Assembly (NCBI GenBank): GCA_026008535.1
Contig: BRKX01000001.1
Location: 35,417,317 to 35,481,316, forward strand
Length of the DNA: 64,000 nucleotides
Direction: 5' to 3'
Source: Perilla frutescens
Lineage: Eukaryota; Streptophyta; Magnoliopsida; Lamiales; Lamiaceae
Position numbers and translations under genes: made by a program
Shown: in pieces, positions 9,110 through 20,940 of the stretch
How positions within the stretch are numbered: position 1 is the stretch's first letter
How the letters are laid out: every line of letters begins with the position of its first letter
The notes under the pieces: generated by a model
Database searches by the model: none
What the model was told of the DNA's origin: nothing
Seen by the model: the letters and a program-made list of their open reading frames with translations, nothing else

Positions 9110-12100
9110 TTAGCCTAACATTTCTGTTACATTTGGATATCGAGCTATAATATCAACTTCTTTCTCCCAAGTGGCCTCTTCAGGTCCGTGCCGACTCCAT
9201 TGCACTTTTATTAAAGGAACCTCACGGGTCCGAAGAGTGTGAACTCTTCTATCTAACACAGAAACTGGGACTTCTTCATACGTCAAGTCCTTGGAAACTT
9301 GCACCGTGTCATATAAAATGACATGACTAGGGTCAGGCACGTATCATCTAAGCAACGACATATGGAAAACATCTTGCACACCTGCTAAATCCAGAGGTAG
9401 CACTAGGCGATAAGCAACATCACCCATTTTCTCTAGAATCTCGAACAGTCCCACATATCGTGGCTGCAACTTACCTTTCTTCCCAAATCTAACCACTCCT
9501 CTCATTGGTGCAATCTTCAAGAATACCTTGTCACCAATCTCAAAGCACACGTCCTTTCTCTTCACGTCGGCATAGGATTTCTGACGATCTTGAGCTATCT
9601 TGATTCTTCTTCTTATCTTCTCAATTACTTCCACCGTCTTCTCAATGATCTCTGGACCTAAGAGTCGACACTCTCCCACTTCATCCTAATGAATAGGAGT
9701 CTGCACTTTCTCCCGTACAATGCCTCATACAGAGCCATTCCAATAGACGCTTGGAAACTATTATTGTAAGCAAACTCCACAAGTGGCAAGTGGCTCTCCT
9801 AACTTCCACCAAAATCGAGTACACATGCACGAAGCATATCCTCTAACATCTGAATAGTCCACTCAGATTGACCATCAAATTGAGGATGGTACGTCGTGCT
9901 AAACCTCAACTGAGTTCCCATAGCTTCTTGCAGGCTTCGCCAAAATTTGTATGTAAACCTTATGTCACGATCTGAAACTATCGACACAGGAATTCCGTGA
10001 AGACGTACTATTTTGTCGATATAAGTATGAGCTAATCGATCCATGCTAAACGTCATTTTCACCAGAAGAAAATGAGCAGTCTTGGTTAACCTATCGACAA
10101 CAACCTAGAGTGCATGATGACCTTTAACTGACGGAGGTAATCCTACCATAAAGTCCATTGCAATGTGCTCTCACTTCCACTTGGGAATCTCGAGTGGATT
10201 TAACAATCCAGAAGAGCATTGATGCTCGGCTTTCACTTTTTGACAAGTGATACACTTCGATACGAATTGGCCAATCCATCTCTTCATATTTCTCCATAAG
10301 AAAACCATCTTCAAGTCCTTGAACATCTTCGTACCTCCTGGGTGCACAGAATACGGAGTATTGTGTGCTTCTTCAAGGATCTCCCTTCTGAGCTCTTCGT
10401 TCTTTGGCACACACAACCTTCCCTCGAAGAATAATGTGCCATCACTTGCAACGGTAAATCCCTGAATAGAACCCTCTAATGTTCTTTTCTTCATTTTGCA
10501 TAAGAAAAGATCGTCAACTTGTGCTTCACGAACTAGATCACGAATTAGTGGTCGAACCACTAAGATTGCTAAAATCCCTTGAGTGGTGTTGGAAGGATCC
10601 ACCACCTCTAAGTTCATCTTCTCAAACTCCTTGATCAACTGCTCTTGCTTGGTTGGAAGATAGATCTTTCGGCTTAATGCATCACCTACGACATTCGTCT
10701 TTCCAGAATGATATATGATCATACAGTACTAATCCTTCACCAACTCTAACCATCTTCTTTGACGTAAATTCAACTCCTTCTGGGTGAAGAAGTACTTCAA
10801 GCTTTTGTGGTTGGTGTAGATCTCGCACTTGCTTCTATAGAGATAATGTCTCCAAATCTTCAATGCATAAACCACGGCTGCTAATTCGAGATCATGCGTC
10901 GGATAATTATACTCATGCATCTTCAACTGTCTTGATGCGTACGCTACTACCTTCCCATGTTGAATCAAAACACAACCAAGTCCTTGCTTCGAGGCATCAC
11001 TGTAGATGACAAAGCCTTCAGTCCCATTAGGAATAGTCAACATTGGGGCTGACACGAGACTTCGCTTTAACTCTTGAAAACTATTCTCACACTTCTCACT
11101 CCATTGAAACTTCTCATTCTTCCTCGTCAATCTGGTCAAAGGACTTGATATCTTGGAAATCCCCTCGATGAATCTTCTATAGTAACCTGCTAGTCCTAGA
11201 AAATTTCGGACTTCATTAACATTTGATGGTGTCTTCCAATTGCTAACAGCTTCCGCCTTCGACGGGTCTACTTCGATTCCATTCGATGTAACCACGTGGC
11301 CAAGGAATGCCACTCGCTCCAACAAGAACTCGGATTTTGAAAATTTTGCATACAACTCTTCTTTCCTTAGCGTCTCCAATACAATTCTTAGATGCTCAGC
11401 ATGCTACTCATTGCTTGTTGAATAAATCAAGATATGATCGATGAAGACTATTACAAACTGGTCGAGGTACGGATGGAACACTCAATCCATCAAGTCTATG
11501 AAGACTTCAGGCGCATTGGTCAATCCAAAAGGTACCACCGTGAGCTCAAAGTGACCATATTGCGTTCTAAATGCCATCTTTAGGATGTCACCCTCGTTGA
11601 TCTTCAATTGATGATAGCCGGACTTCAAGTCGATCTTTGAAAACACACCGGCTCCCTTCAGTTGATCGAACAAATCTTCAATTCTCGGCAGTGGATACTT
11701 GTTCTTGATTGTTAACCGGTTCAATTCTCTATAATCAATGCACATTCGCATTGACCCATCCTTCTTCTTCACGAATAGCATAGGTGCTCCCCATGGTCAA
11801 ACACTTGGTCGGATTAATTTGTTGTCAAGTAACTCTTGAAGTTGAACTTTGAGCTCTTGCAACTCCTTTGGCGCCATTCTATACGGAGCTTTAGATATTG
11901 GTGCCGCACCTGGCACTGGGTCGATGGTGAACTCAATCCGACGGTCAGGAGGGATCCCTGGGAACTCATCTGGAAACACATCGGGAAATTCGTTCACCAC
12001 TGACATGTCTAACACTTGCACTTTAGTGGACCTTGACTCCACCATGCTAACGAAAAATCCCTGACATCATCTTTTCTTCAACAACTTCATTGTCTTCATT

Positions 12101-13161
12101 GCTGTGATGATTCTCTGAGTTGACCTCGTTCTTGCACCATAGAAGGTTAGCTTAGGCTCACCCGAAAAATTAAATTCAACCTCATGATCATGACATCGAA
12201 TCATGGTATGATTCCCACTCAACCAATCCATACCTAGGATTACGTCGAAATCACGCATCTCCAAGATATGGAGATCTGCTCTCAGCACTCTATCATTGAT
12301 TTCTACCTTCAGGCCATACACCATCTTGCTAGAAGAAACTTTCTTTCCTGAAGGAATACTGATCTCTAACAATTCACCACTACTTTTGCATAAAACACCA
12401 AGCTTGGAACAGAAACTTGCAGATATAAAAGAATGTGATGCACCCAAATCGAATAACACTAAAGCTGGAACATCTGATACTCGAAGAATACCTGACGTAG
12501 TATCCTCACCTGCACTCAGATTGTTTTCCTCGCCCTCCAAAGCAAACAGTCGGGGCTTCAACTTTCTTTCTTGATCCTTCTTCTTCTTCGGGTAGTCATA
12601 GGACATGTGGCTCGGATCCCCACATGTAAAGCAAACCATCTGCTCTGCACGGCACTCTCCTAGATGGAACTTTTGGCATTTAGGGCAACGAGCCCTATCA
12701 TTGTTTGATCTCTATGGGCCTGGCCTCTGCTGCCTCGGTTTATTTTGCATAGGAGCTTTCCCTTTTCCTTTGTCCTGTGGCTCCCATTTTCTATTGCCAA
12801 AGGCCTCACGTTGCCTTTGGTCCTTCAAGTCCAACTGGAGCCCATGAGAAATGGCTTGGGCTCTCTCAATTACTTCACCATAGGTTCTCAACCTTTGGCC
12901 TAACAGAATTACCGCAATTTCGGGAAAACAACGCTCAAAATGTCGAGCCTTCTTTACATCCGTATCCACGATGTACGGAGCATAGCTGGAGAGACGGTTG
13001 AACCGCCTTTCATATTCGATCACCGTCATTCCTCCTTGCTTTAGATTGAGGAATTCGGTCTCCATCTTAGTCTTGAAAGACTCAAGGAAGTATCGGGTGA
13101 GGATCAACTGTTTCAAGTCGGTCCACACAAAAGCTTGGCGTTGCTCGGGCGTCAGACTTCA
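9110..13161 (-). pseudogene. Gy1 gag-pol polyprotein, main part
   Basis: The minus strand encodes, in order: gag (13128-12712), a decayed zinc knuckle CFTCGDPSHMSYDYP whose last Cys is Tyr (about 12639-12595), an aspartic protease whose DSG/DTG box reads DLG (12442-12453), RT (11781-11379, with the catalytic FIDD read as FIDH at 11434-11445), RNase H (11379-10729, with TDH read as TNH at 10807-10818), the integrase zinc finger and core (10722-9799), and a C-terminal chromodomain-like tail ending VTEMLG (9340-9110). At least six in-frame stops separate these blocks. The gag N-terminus lies at 42472-42866, beyond Gy2. Confidence 0.93.
13157..13161. repeat. TSD CTTCA, left copy (Gy2)
   Basis: CTTCA here and CTTCG at 42472-42476 flank Gy2 and differ at one base. 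The Gy1 gag reading frame rejoins (a WWKTHS motif segment followed by LTPEQRQAFVWTDL) when one copy is kept. Confidence 0.8.
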
Positions 13162-14270
13162 TGTAGTACCTTTGCCTCTCACTACTTCATAATCATCTTG
13201 GCATTTATTTTATACAAGTACTAAGTGCCTCTTTTCATGCTAATCACATTTATATGCATTCATGTGATTATGTATATTTTGTTTATTTGATATAATTTGA
13301 TGATTTATAAATTTAAAGTTCTATTAATGCAACGTATGATATATATATATATATATATAAGATAAATAGAGAAAAACTTGTATTTCAATATATAAGTATA
13401 TGCTTAAACTAAAATTGAGGAGTGTGTTATACATTATATTAAGAGTTCCACTTAGATAAATATAAAAACTGCCAATTCTATATATCTAAGCATGGCCTTG
13501 AAAGTGTTTGTAATGCAAAGTTCTGATTATATATGTATACTTTAGGTATACATGTATATATATTATTTAGTTGAATTTGTTCTCACATACAATTATTAGG
13601 TTAATTGGTGGATAATTAAGGAATTGAAAAAAATAATAATAATATATAATAAAAAAGAAATATGAAATTTCCTTATGCATACACGTAGCTCTATGAAATG
13701 ATAGGTATAATATTAATGACTCATATGTTGGATGGTAAATACACGTATAAGTATAGAATTTATATTGCTCACTTTTAGTATATATGGTGTGATATATATA
13801 AGGTTAAAAAAAATAAAGAGATACAAAATTACAAATTAAAACAACTATTTTGCTAAACTTTATCAAGAGTTCGAGTTAAAAAAAAGGAGATCAGATAGAT
13901 GAGCCATCTTAGATTAGTGAAGGTAATTGATGATTTTATTTAGTTTTATAAATAATGAAGGAGAACAAATAATATTTCAATTAACCTGTGAGTTATCTAA
14001 TTATGTGGATAAAGTTATTAAATTAATATAAAGAAATTTGAATTGTTGGCTTTAGAATTATTTTCGCTTGATGATGATTATTTGTAATTTATTTAATTGG
14101 TATACGTGATTAACCAAATTAATTATAGTTTCATAATAATAAGTAAAATTCTTACGGAGATGAATTCATATTTCAAATATGTGAATAGTGAATCACTTAC
14201 CTAAATTTTATATATTCTAATTAATGTTTTCAATTTCATAAGAAATATATTTGTTAGTTGTTATGATAAT
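13162..14270 (+). repeat. Gy2 5' LTR, left part
   Basis: It aligns nearly base for base with 39941-41022 of the 3' LTR, including an (AT)n run (about 13339-13359) that is longer here than in the 3' copy. It ends at the TG array junction. No coding sequence is visible. Confidence 0.9.
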
Positions 14271-15469
14271 TTATGAAGCCATACAAGGCCTTGAAGAACT
14301 AAATCTGGAGCTGCCAATTACACGATTTCGATCCAAGAAATTGCAAGGTTGTTTTCAAGCAATTATTCGCAAGAAATTTGAAGAATTAGAAGAAGTTAAA
14401 TGCAGCCCCAAGATTGTTACTTTGTTAACAATTAAAGATTGGAGATCAAGATTTGAAGAGCAATGCATGAAGATAGAACTCATCAAATTGTGCATGCATG
14501 GCAGATTCGCGTTGCATGGAATTTTCATCCCTTATTTGAATTAATTAGGGATTGAATTTTATTTAGACTATAGTATTTATTTAATTATGTTAGACTATAG
14601 TTTAGTTCAGATTTTTATTTAATTTAATGTAATTTTTGTCCATATTATAGTCAAGGTTGACTAGAATTGTATTTAAGGCAATTTCCTACCTTGAATAGAA
14701 TTTTAGTTTAGGTATCTTCCTAGTATAGTTACAGATCCCTTTTGGATCAATTTTTGAGCCTTATTTTATGTTTAATTTCGTTCCCCCATAGTATTATAAA
14801 TAGGGGAACCATGTCACATTGATACTTTAGACTTTATTTGAATTATTAAGCTTTGCTTTCAATATTGTCTCAACCCCATTTAATCTTTGTGAGTTTTGAT
14901 TAACAAATTCATATTCTTGGAGCTAGCAACTTTAAGTCTTATTCAAGGGTATTGCTTAATCCACTTGAGGGATTAACCGGTATTCGCTATCCGAATATCA
15001 ATTTGGAGATTTTAACCTTGGATACGTTCGAGATTCAAGGAGGCTATCGGGTTGTGATTCACATCAACAAATCATCATCCATCAACCATAATCGACGCCA
15101 TCCATACTTCATCAACGCACGCTTCAATTCAGCCCCCAAGATCGTGATCGTGTTCTACGCTAATCCATCCATATCGTAAGTTCGTTTATCTCTATCATAT
15201 CCTATCTACTCCAAGCTATTCTTCACCCTAAAAACACGATTCCAACACCTAAAATTCAGCCATAAAACCGTCCCTTTGCAGCCCCTTTATCCTTGGTATT
15301 GTGTTACGTAATTCGTGTCATTTTTCTAGGTATTTTATTTATTTAGATTTCGTCCTTTTCATTTGTTATCGAGTCGGATTGAAGCCCTTCAATTAGTTGA
15401 CGTGTTTCGTTCCTAAGTCTTCCACTACGTTGTTATTATCGTCCTAGGTTATTTGTCCGGGTCGTATCA
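14271..15469 (+). repeat. TG1 LTR 1 (1199 bp)
   Basis: It runs from (TT)ATGAAGCC to GGGTCGTATCA and is followed by a primer-binding-site-like sequence. A TATA box lies at 14795-14802. The first ~270 bp (14273-14544) are a conserved open frame equal to the LTR-encoded tail of the TG protein. Downstream is a hairpin, TTAATCC-acttgag-GGATTAA, at 14956-14976. A short ORF (14952-15179) recurs in other copies but tracks conserved nucleotide sequence and is not called as a gene. Confidence 0.88.
14795..14802 (+). promoter_or_regulatory. TATA box of TG LTR 1
   Basis: TATAAATA followed by GGGGAACC. The same element occurs in LTR 2 (18148-18155), in the TG3 3' LTR (59675-59682) and, on the minus strand, in the LTR at 46661-47646 (47326-47333). 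Confidence 0.6.
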
Positions 15470-16229
15470 TATTTTGGCATCAGAGCCACGTCAGCTCTGC
15501 TGGTCGTGGTTCAATCCGACGTGTCATTTTATCCTACGTGTCTTTTATTTTATTACGTGTCATCGAGTTGTAATAGCATAGCTATCATTTGAAAAAAAAG
15601 CCGATAAAAAAAAGTAATAAAAAAAAAATTGTTCGGATAAAAAAAAATAAAATAAAAATCCGAAAATTAAAAACAAAAAAGAAAAAAAAAGAAAAGAGGC
15701 ATATTCATTTTGTTACCTATTGAGTCTTGTCTTAATTTTGATACTTTCCTTTTAGTACTTCTCTATAGTTGGTAATTACCTTGTGAGTCTTTTCTTATTT
15801 GGTAATTTCCTTCTAGTATAGTTCTTTAGTTGGTAACTTCCTTTAGAGTCTTATTTTATTTTTGGAACCTTCCTTCCAAGTTTTATTTTATTTTGGTAAT
15901 TTCCTTTTGAGTTGTAATTTATTTTTGGTTCTTTCCTTTTAGAGTCTAGTTCAATTAGGATATTTAGAATTGTGTCACAATTGTGTAACACTTTCCAAAT
16001 TACCTAATCCCTTTTCCCTTTTCTTTTCTAATTCATACCTTTTGGATTTATTTTTGGATTCCTACACTATTTAGGACTTCAAAAATACATCTAATTCTTT
16101 CCTTATCTTGATTTCTTCCATTCCAATCCTTCCAAACCTTCCATATACTCCCCCATACCCATTAAATTTCATCCCCCATACCCTATAGAGTTCAAAAATT
16201 TCATTCTTAGTCACATACACCCATGCACC
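15470..16229 (+). other. TG1 leader with primer site, A-rich tract and degenerate repeats
   Basis: No gene. TTGGCATCAGAGCC (15474-15487) sits 4 bases after the LTR and resembles the initiator-Met primer site TGGTATCAGAGCC with C for T. About 15591-15697 is a run of A tracts. From 15705 to 15960 there are several degenerate copies of a unit around GGTAATTTCCTTTTGAGTC. The TG2 leader (18823-19584) is nearly identical. Confidence 0.75.
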
Positions 16230-17897
16230 ATGCTCCCCATGGGCCGTACACCATATACACCAAATTGTCGCCATCTCCACAGCTACAACAAGACAATCAT
16301 TCCCGAATTTGAAGGTCTATATGATCCTGATGCTTACCTTGATTGGGAACAAAGAGTCGACAAAATCTTTCAGCGCTACTACTTCCCCGAGCCAAAGAAG
16401 GTGCAATTAGTTTCCTTAGCATTTACAGGCTATGCAGCAACATGGTGGGAATGACAGCAGAACCGGTGCCACAGAGATCACCTTCCACCTATCGACACAT
16501 GGCGTAAGTTGAAAGATTTGATACGGAAGCGCTTCATTCCAGACCACTACCAATGGGAGTTGGAGGAAAAACTATACAAGCTTAGGCAAAGAGATCAAAG
16601 TGTAAATGACTACTACAACAAAATGATTGAAGCCATGAGGCGAGCTGATGTAGAAGAATATCCAGAAGATACCATGGATAGATTTCTAGCTGGTCTACGA
16701 AGGGCAATCCGTGAAAGAGTAGCATTGTACCGCTTTGATGAGTTGGAAGACATGGTGGAATACGCCATCCGGATAGAAAAATGGCTAGAAGAACTAGAGA
16801 TGAAGTCAAAAGAGGAGGTTCAAGTAGAGTCGAATATACAGTTGTCACCTAGAGCTCATCGCCAAATATCCCCGTTTCGTTGGAGCGAACTTGAGTCATT
16901 CGAGGAGTTTTTATGTACCTATGTATAACTTACATGTCCCACATCACCAGTTCAGCCGGCCATGGATGTGCCAAGCCAAGCCAGCAACATTCAAGAGGAG
17001 ATCCACGTTGAGTTACCATCTGAGATCGTTGCCATCAAAGAAGATTCTACTTTCGAGGTAACAATTTCCGTTGATGCATCTATTAAAGAACTGATTGATG
17101 TTGCAACTTGTGAGAATGTTGAAGAAGAAGAGAAGGTTGTTGAAGAGCTTGATCTAGAAGAGTCGGATCAACCTTTGAGTGAAGAAGAAGAAATGGAGAT
17201 CAATGTTGCAGTTGAGAAAGTTCAAGTAAATGAAAAGTTGGAGGAATTACAACCATGTTCTAAAAAGGAGATTGACATCAATGGAGCAATGGTTAAAGAT
17301 CATAAGAAGTTCGAACCAGCGAACTTAGAGACGTTGCCGATTTCTAATATTTTTTATCAACCATGTTCTTTTAGTGTCTTTATTTTACAGGTTATCAAAG
17401 AAATTCCATTGGAAGTTGATGTACCATCAGATTTGGTCGTGAATGCCATGACAAGGCAAACTATGGAGCTAGAGTTTCGGCCATTTGACACCAAGTGGAT
17501 GTGTACATTCATGAAGAAGTGTTTTATGCAGCTTGTGCAAAAAGAATTTGATGGCCAGTTCGTGTTCGTCTTTGATCCCGGAGCTTTGAATTCGAGGACG
17601 AATTCTTTTCAAGAGGAGGGGAATGATGAAGCCATCAAAGGCCTTGAAGAACTAAATCCAGAGCTGCCAATTACACGATTTCGAGCCAAGAAATTACAAG
17701 GTTGTTTCCAAGCAATTATTCGCAAGAAATTTGAAGAATTAGAAGAAGTTAAATGCAGCCCCAAGATTGTTACTTTGTTAACAATTAAAGATTGGAGATC
17801 AAGATTTGAAGAGCAATGTATGAAGATAGAACTCATCAAATTGTGCATGCATGGCAGATTCGCGTTGCATGGAATTTTCATCCCTTATTTGATTTAA
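16230..17897 (+). pseudogene. TG1 gag-like protein with LTR-encoded tail
   Basis: One frame runs 556 codons from ATG 16230 into LTR 2, broken by TGA at 16452-16454 and TAA at 16926-16928. The N-terminal half is a Retrotrans_gag domain: FEGLYDPDAYLDWEQRVDKI, FTGYAATWWE, KLYKLRQRDQSVNDYYNKM and FLAGLRRAIRERV. Next comes a Glu-rich linker and a block SNIFYQPCSFSVFILQV conserved in TG3. It ends FDPGALNSRTNSFQEEG, resembling the C-terminal end of plant gypsy pol proteins, then crosses the polypurine tract and LTR start to PITRFRAKKLQG and KIVTLLTIKDWRSRFEE. Protease, RT and integrase are absent. Such a gag could form particles only with partner enzymes. Confidence 0.85.
17610..17623 (+). other. 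TG1 polypurine tract
   Basis: CAAGAGGAGGGGAA directly precedes LTR 2 (TGATGAAGCC). It is also translated as QEEGN in the TG reading frame, so coding and plus-strand priming overlap. Confidence 0.75.
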
Positions 17898-18822
17898 TTA
17901 GGGATTGAATTTTATTTAGACTACAGTATTTATTTAATTATGTTAGACTATAGTTTAGTTCAGATTTTTATTTAATTTAATGTAATTTTCGTCCATATTA
18001 TAGTCAAGGTTGACTAGAATTGTATTTAAGGCAATTTCCTACCTTGAATAGAATTCTAGTTTATGTATCTTCCTAGTATAGTTAGAGATCCCTGTTGGAT
18101 CAATTCTTGAGCCTTATTTTATGTTTAATTTCGTTCCCCCATTGTATTATAAATAGGGGAACCATGTCACATTGATACTTTAGACTTTAGTTGAATTATT
18201 AAGCTTTGCTTTCAACATTGTCTCAACCCCTTTTAATCTTTGTGAGTTTTGATTAACAAATTCATATTCATGGAACTAGCAACTTTAAGTCTTATTCAAG
18301 GGTATTGCTTAATCCACTTGAGGGATTAACCGGTATTCGCTATCCGAAGATCAACTTTGAGATTTCAACCTTGGATACGTTCGAGATTCAAGGAGGCTAT
18401 CGGGTTGTGATTCACATCAACGAATCATCATCCATCAACCATAATCGAGGCCATCCATACTTCATCAATGCACGCTTCAATTCAGCCCCCAAGATCATGA
18501 TCGTGTTCTACGCCAATCCATCTATACCTTAAGTTCGTTTATCTCTATCATATCCTATGTACTCCAAGCCATTCTTCACCCTAAACACACGATTCCAACA
18601 CCTAAAATTCAGCCATAAAACCGTCCCTTTGCAGCCCCTTTATCCTTGGTATTGTGTTACGTAATTCGTGTCATTTTTCTAAGTATTTTATTTGTCTAGA
18701 TTTCGACCTTTTCATTTGTTATCGAGTCGGATTGAAGCCCTTCAATTAGTTGACGTGTTTCGTTTCTAAGTCTTTCGCTACGTTGTTATTATCGTCCTAG
18801 GTTATTTGTCCGGGTCGTATCA
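17624..18822 (+). repeat. TG LTR 2 (1199 bp), shared by TG1 and TG2
   Basis: It begins TGATGAAGCC after the polypurine tract and ends GTCGTATCA before another primer-site-like sequence (18827-18840). It serves as 3' LTR of TG1 and 5' LTR of TG2. TATA box at 18148-18155. It differs from LTR 1 by only scattered substitutions. Confidence 0.9.
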
Positions 18823-19584
18823 TATTTTGGCATCAGAGCCACGTCAGCTCTGCTGGTCGTGGTTCAATCCGACGTGTCATTTTATCCTACGTGTCTTTTA
18901 TTTTATTACGTGTCATCGAGTTGTAATAGCATAGCTATCATTTGAAAAAAAAAGCCGATAAAAAAAAAGCAATAAAAAAAAATTGTTCGGATAAAAAAAA
19001 AATAAAATAAAAATCTGAAAATTAAAAACAAAAAAGAAAAAAAAAGAAAAGAGGCATATTCATTGTGTTACCTATTGAGTCTTGTCTTAATTTTGGTACT
19101 TTCCTTTTAGTACTTCTCTATAGTTGGTAATTACCTTGTGAGTCTTTTCTTATTTGGTAATTTCCTTCTAGTATAGTTCTTTAGTTGGTAACTTCCTTTA
19201 GAGTCTTATTTTATTTTTGGAACCTTCTTTCCAAGTTTTATTTTATTTTGGTAATTTCCTTTTGAGTTGTAATTTATTTTTGGTTCCTTCCTTTTAGAGT
19301 CTAGTTCAATTAGGATATTTAGAATTGTGTCACAATTGTGTAACACTTTCCAAATTACCTAATCCCTTTTCCCTTTTGTTTTCTAATTCATACCTTTTGG
19401 ATTTATTTTTGGATTTCTACACTATTTATGACTTCAAAAATACATCTAATTCTTTCCTTATCTTGATTTCTTCCATTCCAATCCTTTCAAACCTTCCATA
19501 TACTCCCCCATACCCATTAAATTTCGTCCCCTATACCCTATAGAGTTTGAAAATTTCAGTCTTAGTCACATACACCCATGCACC
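18823..19584 (+). other. TG2 leader
   Basis: No gene. It is a near-copy of the TG1 leader: primer-site-like TTGGCATCAGAGCC (18827-18840), A-rich tract (about 18944-19051) and degenerate GGTA-NTTTCCTT repeats (about 19058-19315). A 72-codon ORF at 19325-19543 lies in pyrimidine-rich leader and is not supported. Confidence 0.7.
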
Positions 19585-20940
19585 ATGCTGCCCATGGGCC
19601 GTACACCATATACATCAAATTCTCGCCATCTCCACAGCTACATCAAGACAATCATTCCCGGATTTGAAGGTCTATATGATCCCGATGCTTACCTTGATTG
19701 GGAACAAAGAGTCGACAAAATCTTTCAGCGCTACTACTTCCCCAAGCCAAAGAAGGTGCAATTAGTTTCCTTGGCATTTACAGGCTACGCAGCAACATGG
19801 TGGGAATGACAGTAGAACCGGTGCCACAGAGATCACCTTCCACCTATCGACACATGGCGTAAGTTGAAAGATTTGATGCGTAAACGCTTCATTCCAGACC
19901 ACTACCAATGGGAGTTGGAGGAAAAGCTATACAAGCTTAGGCAAAGAGATCAACGTGTAAATGAATACTACAACAAAATGATTGAAGCCATGAGGCGAGC
20001 TGATGTAGAAGAATATCCAGAAGATACCATGGATAGATTTCTAGCTGGTCTACGAAGGGCAATCTGTGAAAGAGTAGCATTGTACCGCTTTGACGAGTTG
20101 GAAGACATGGTGGAATACGCCATTCGGATTGAAAAATGGCTAGAAGAACTAGAGATGAAGTCAAAAGAGGAGGTTCAAGTAGAGTCGAATGTAGAGTTGT
20201 CACCTAGAGCTCATCGCCAAACAGCCCCGTTTCGTTGGAGCAACCTTGAGTCATTCGAGGAGTTTCTACGTACCTATGTACCACCTACATGTCCCACATC
20301 ACCAGTTCAGCCGGCCATGGATGTGCCAAGCCAAGCTAGTAACATTCAAGAGGAGATCCACGTTGAGTTACCATCTGAGATCGTTGCCATCAAAGAAGAT
20401 TCTACTTTCGAGGTAACAATTTCCATTGATGCATCTATTAAAGAACTGATCGATGTTGCAACTTGTGAGAATGTTGAAGAAGAAGAGAAGGTTGTTGAAG
20501 AGCTTGATCTAGAAGAGTCGGATCAACCTTTGAGTGAAGAAGAAGAAATGGAGATCAATGTTGCAGTTGAGAAAGTTCAAGTAAATGAAAAGTTTGAGGA
20601 ATTACAACCATGTTCTAAAAAGGAGATTGACATCAATGGAGCAATGGTTAAAGATCACAAGAAGATCGAACCAGCGAACTTAGAGACGTTGCCGATTTCT
20701 AATATTTTTTATCAACCATGTTCTTTTAGTGTCTTTATTTTACAGGTTGTCGAAGAAATTCCATTGGAAGTTGATGTACCATCAGATTTGATCGTGAATG
20801 CCATGACAAGGCAAACTATGGAGGTAGAGTTTCGGCCATTTGACACCAAGTGGATGTGTACATTCATGAAGAAGTGTTTTATGCAGCTTGTGCAAAAAGA
20901 ATTTGATGGTCAGTTCGTGTTCGTCTTAGTATTTATTTAA
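19585..20940 (+). pseudogene. TG2 gag-like protein, 3' end deleted
   Basis: The same frame as TG1, from ATG 19585. It shares the TGA after TWWE (19807-19809) and adds a TAG two codons later. It lacks the second TG1 stop, so 19864-20940 is open for 358 codons: gag core, Glu-rich linker, SNIFYQPCSFSVFILQV and KEFDGQFVF. After 20927 a deletion of about 352 bp (relative to TG1) removes the end of the internal region, the polypurine tract and the first 301 bp of the LTR, and the frame stops at 20938-20940. Confidence 0.85.

Noticed and set aside
14952..15179. Recurring ~75-codon ORF in TG LTRs (also 18305, 47607, 59772, 62829)
   Set aside because: The ORF recurs because the nucleotide sequence is conserved around the hairpin; its ends differ between copies and it is truncated or broken in some. 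Kept as a structural note, not a gene.
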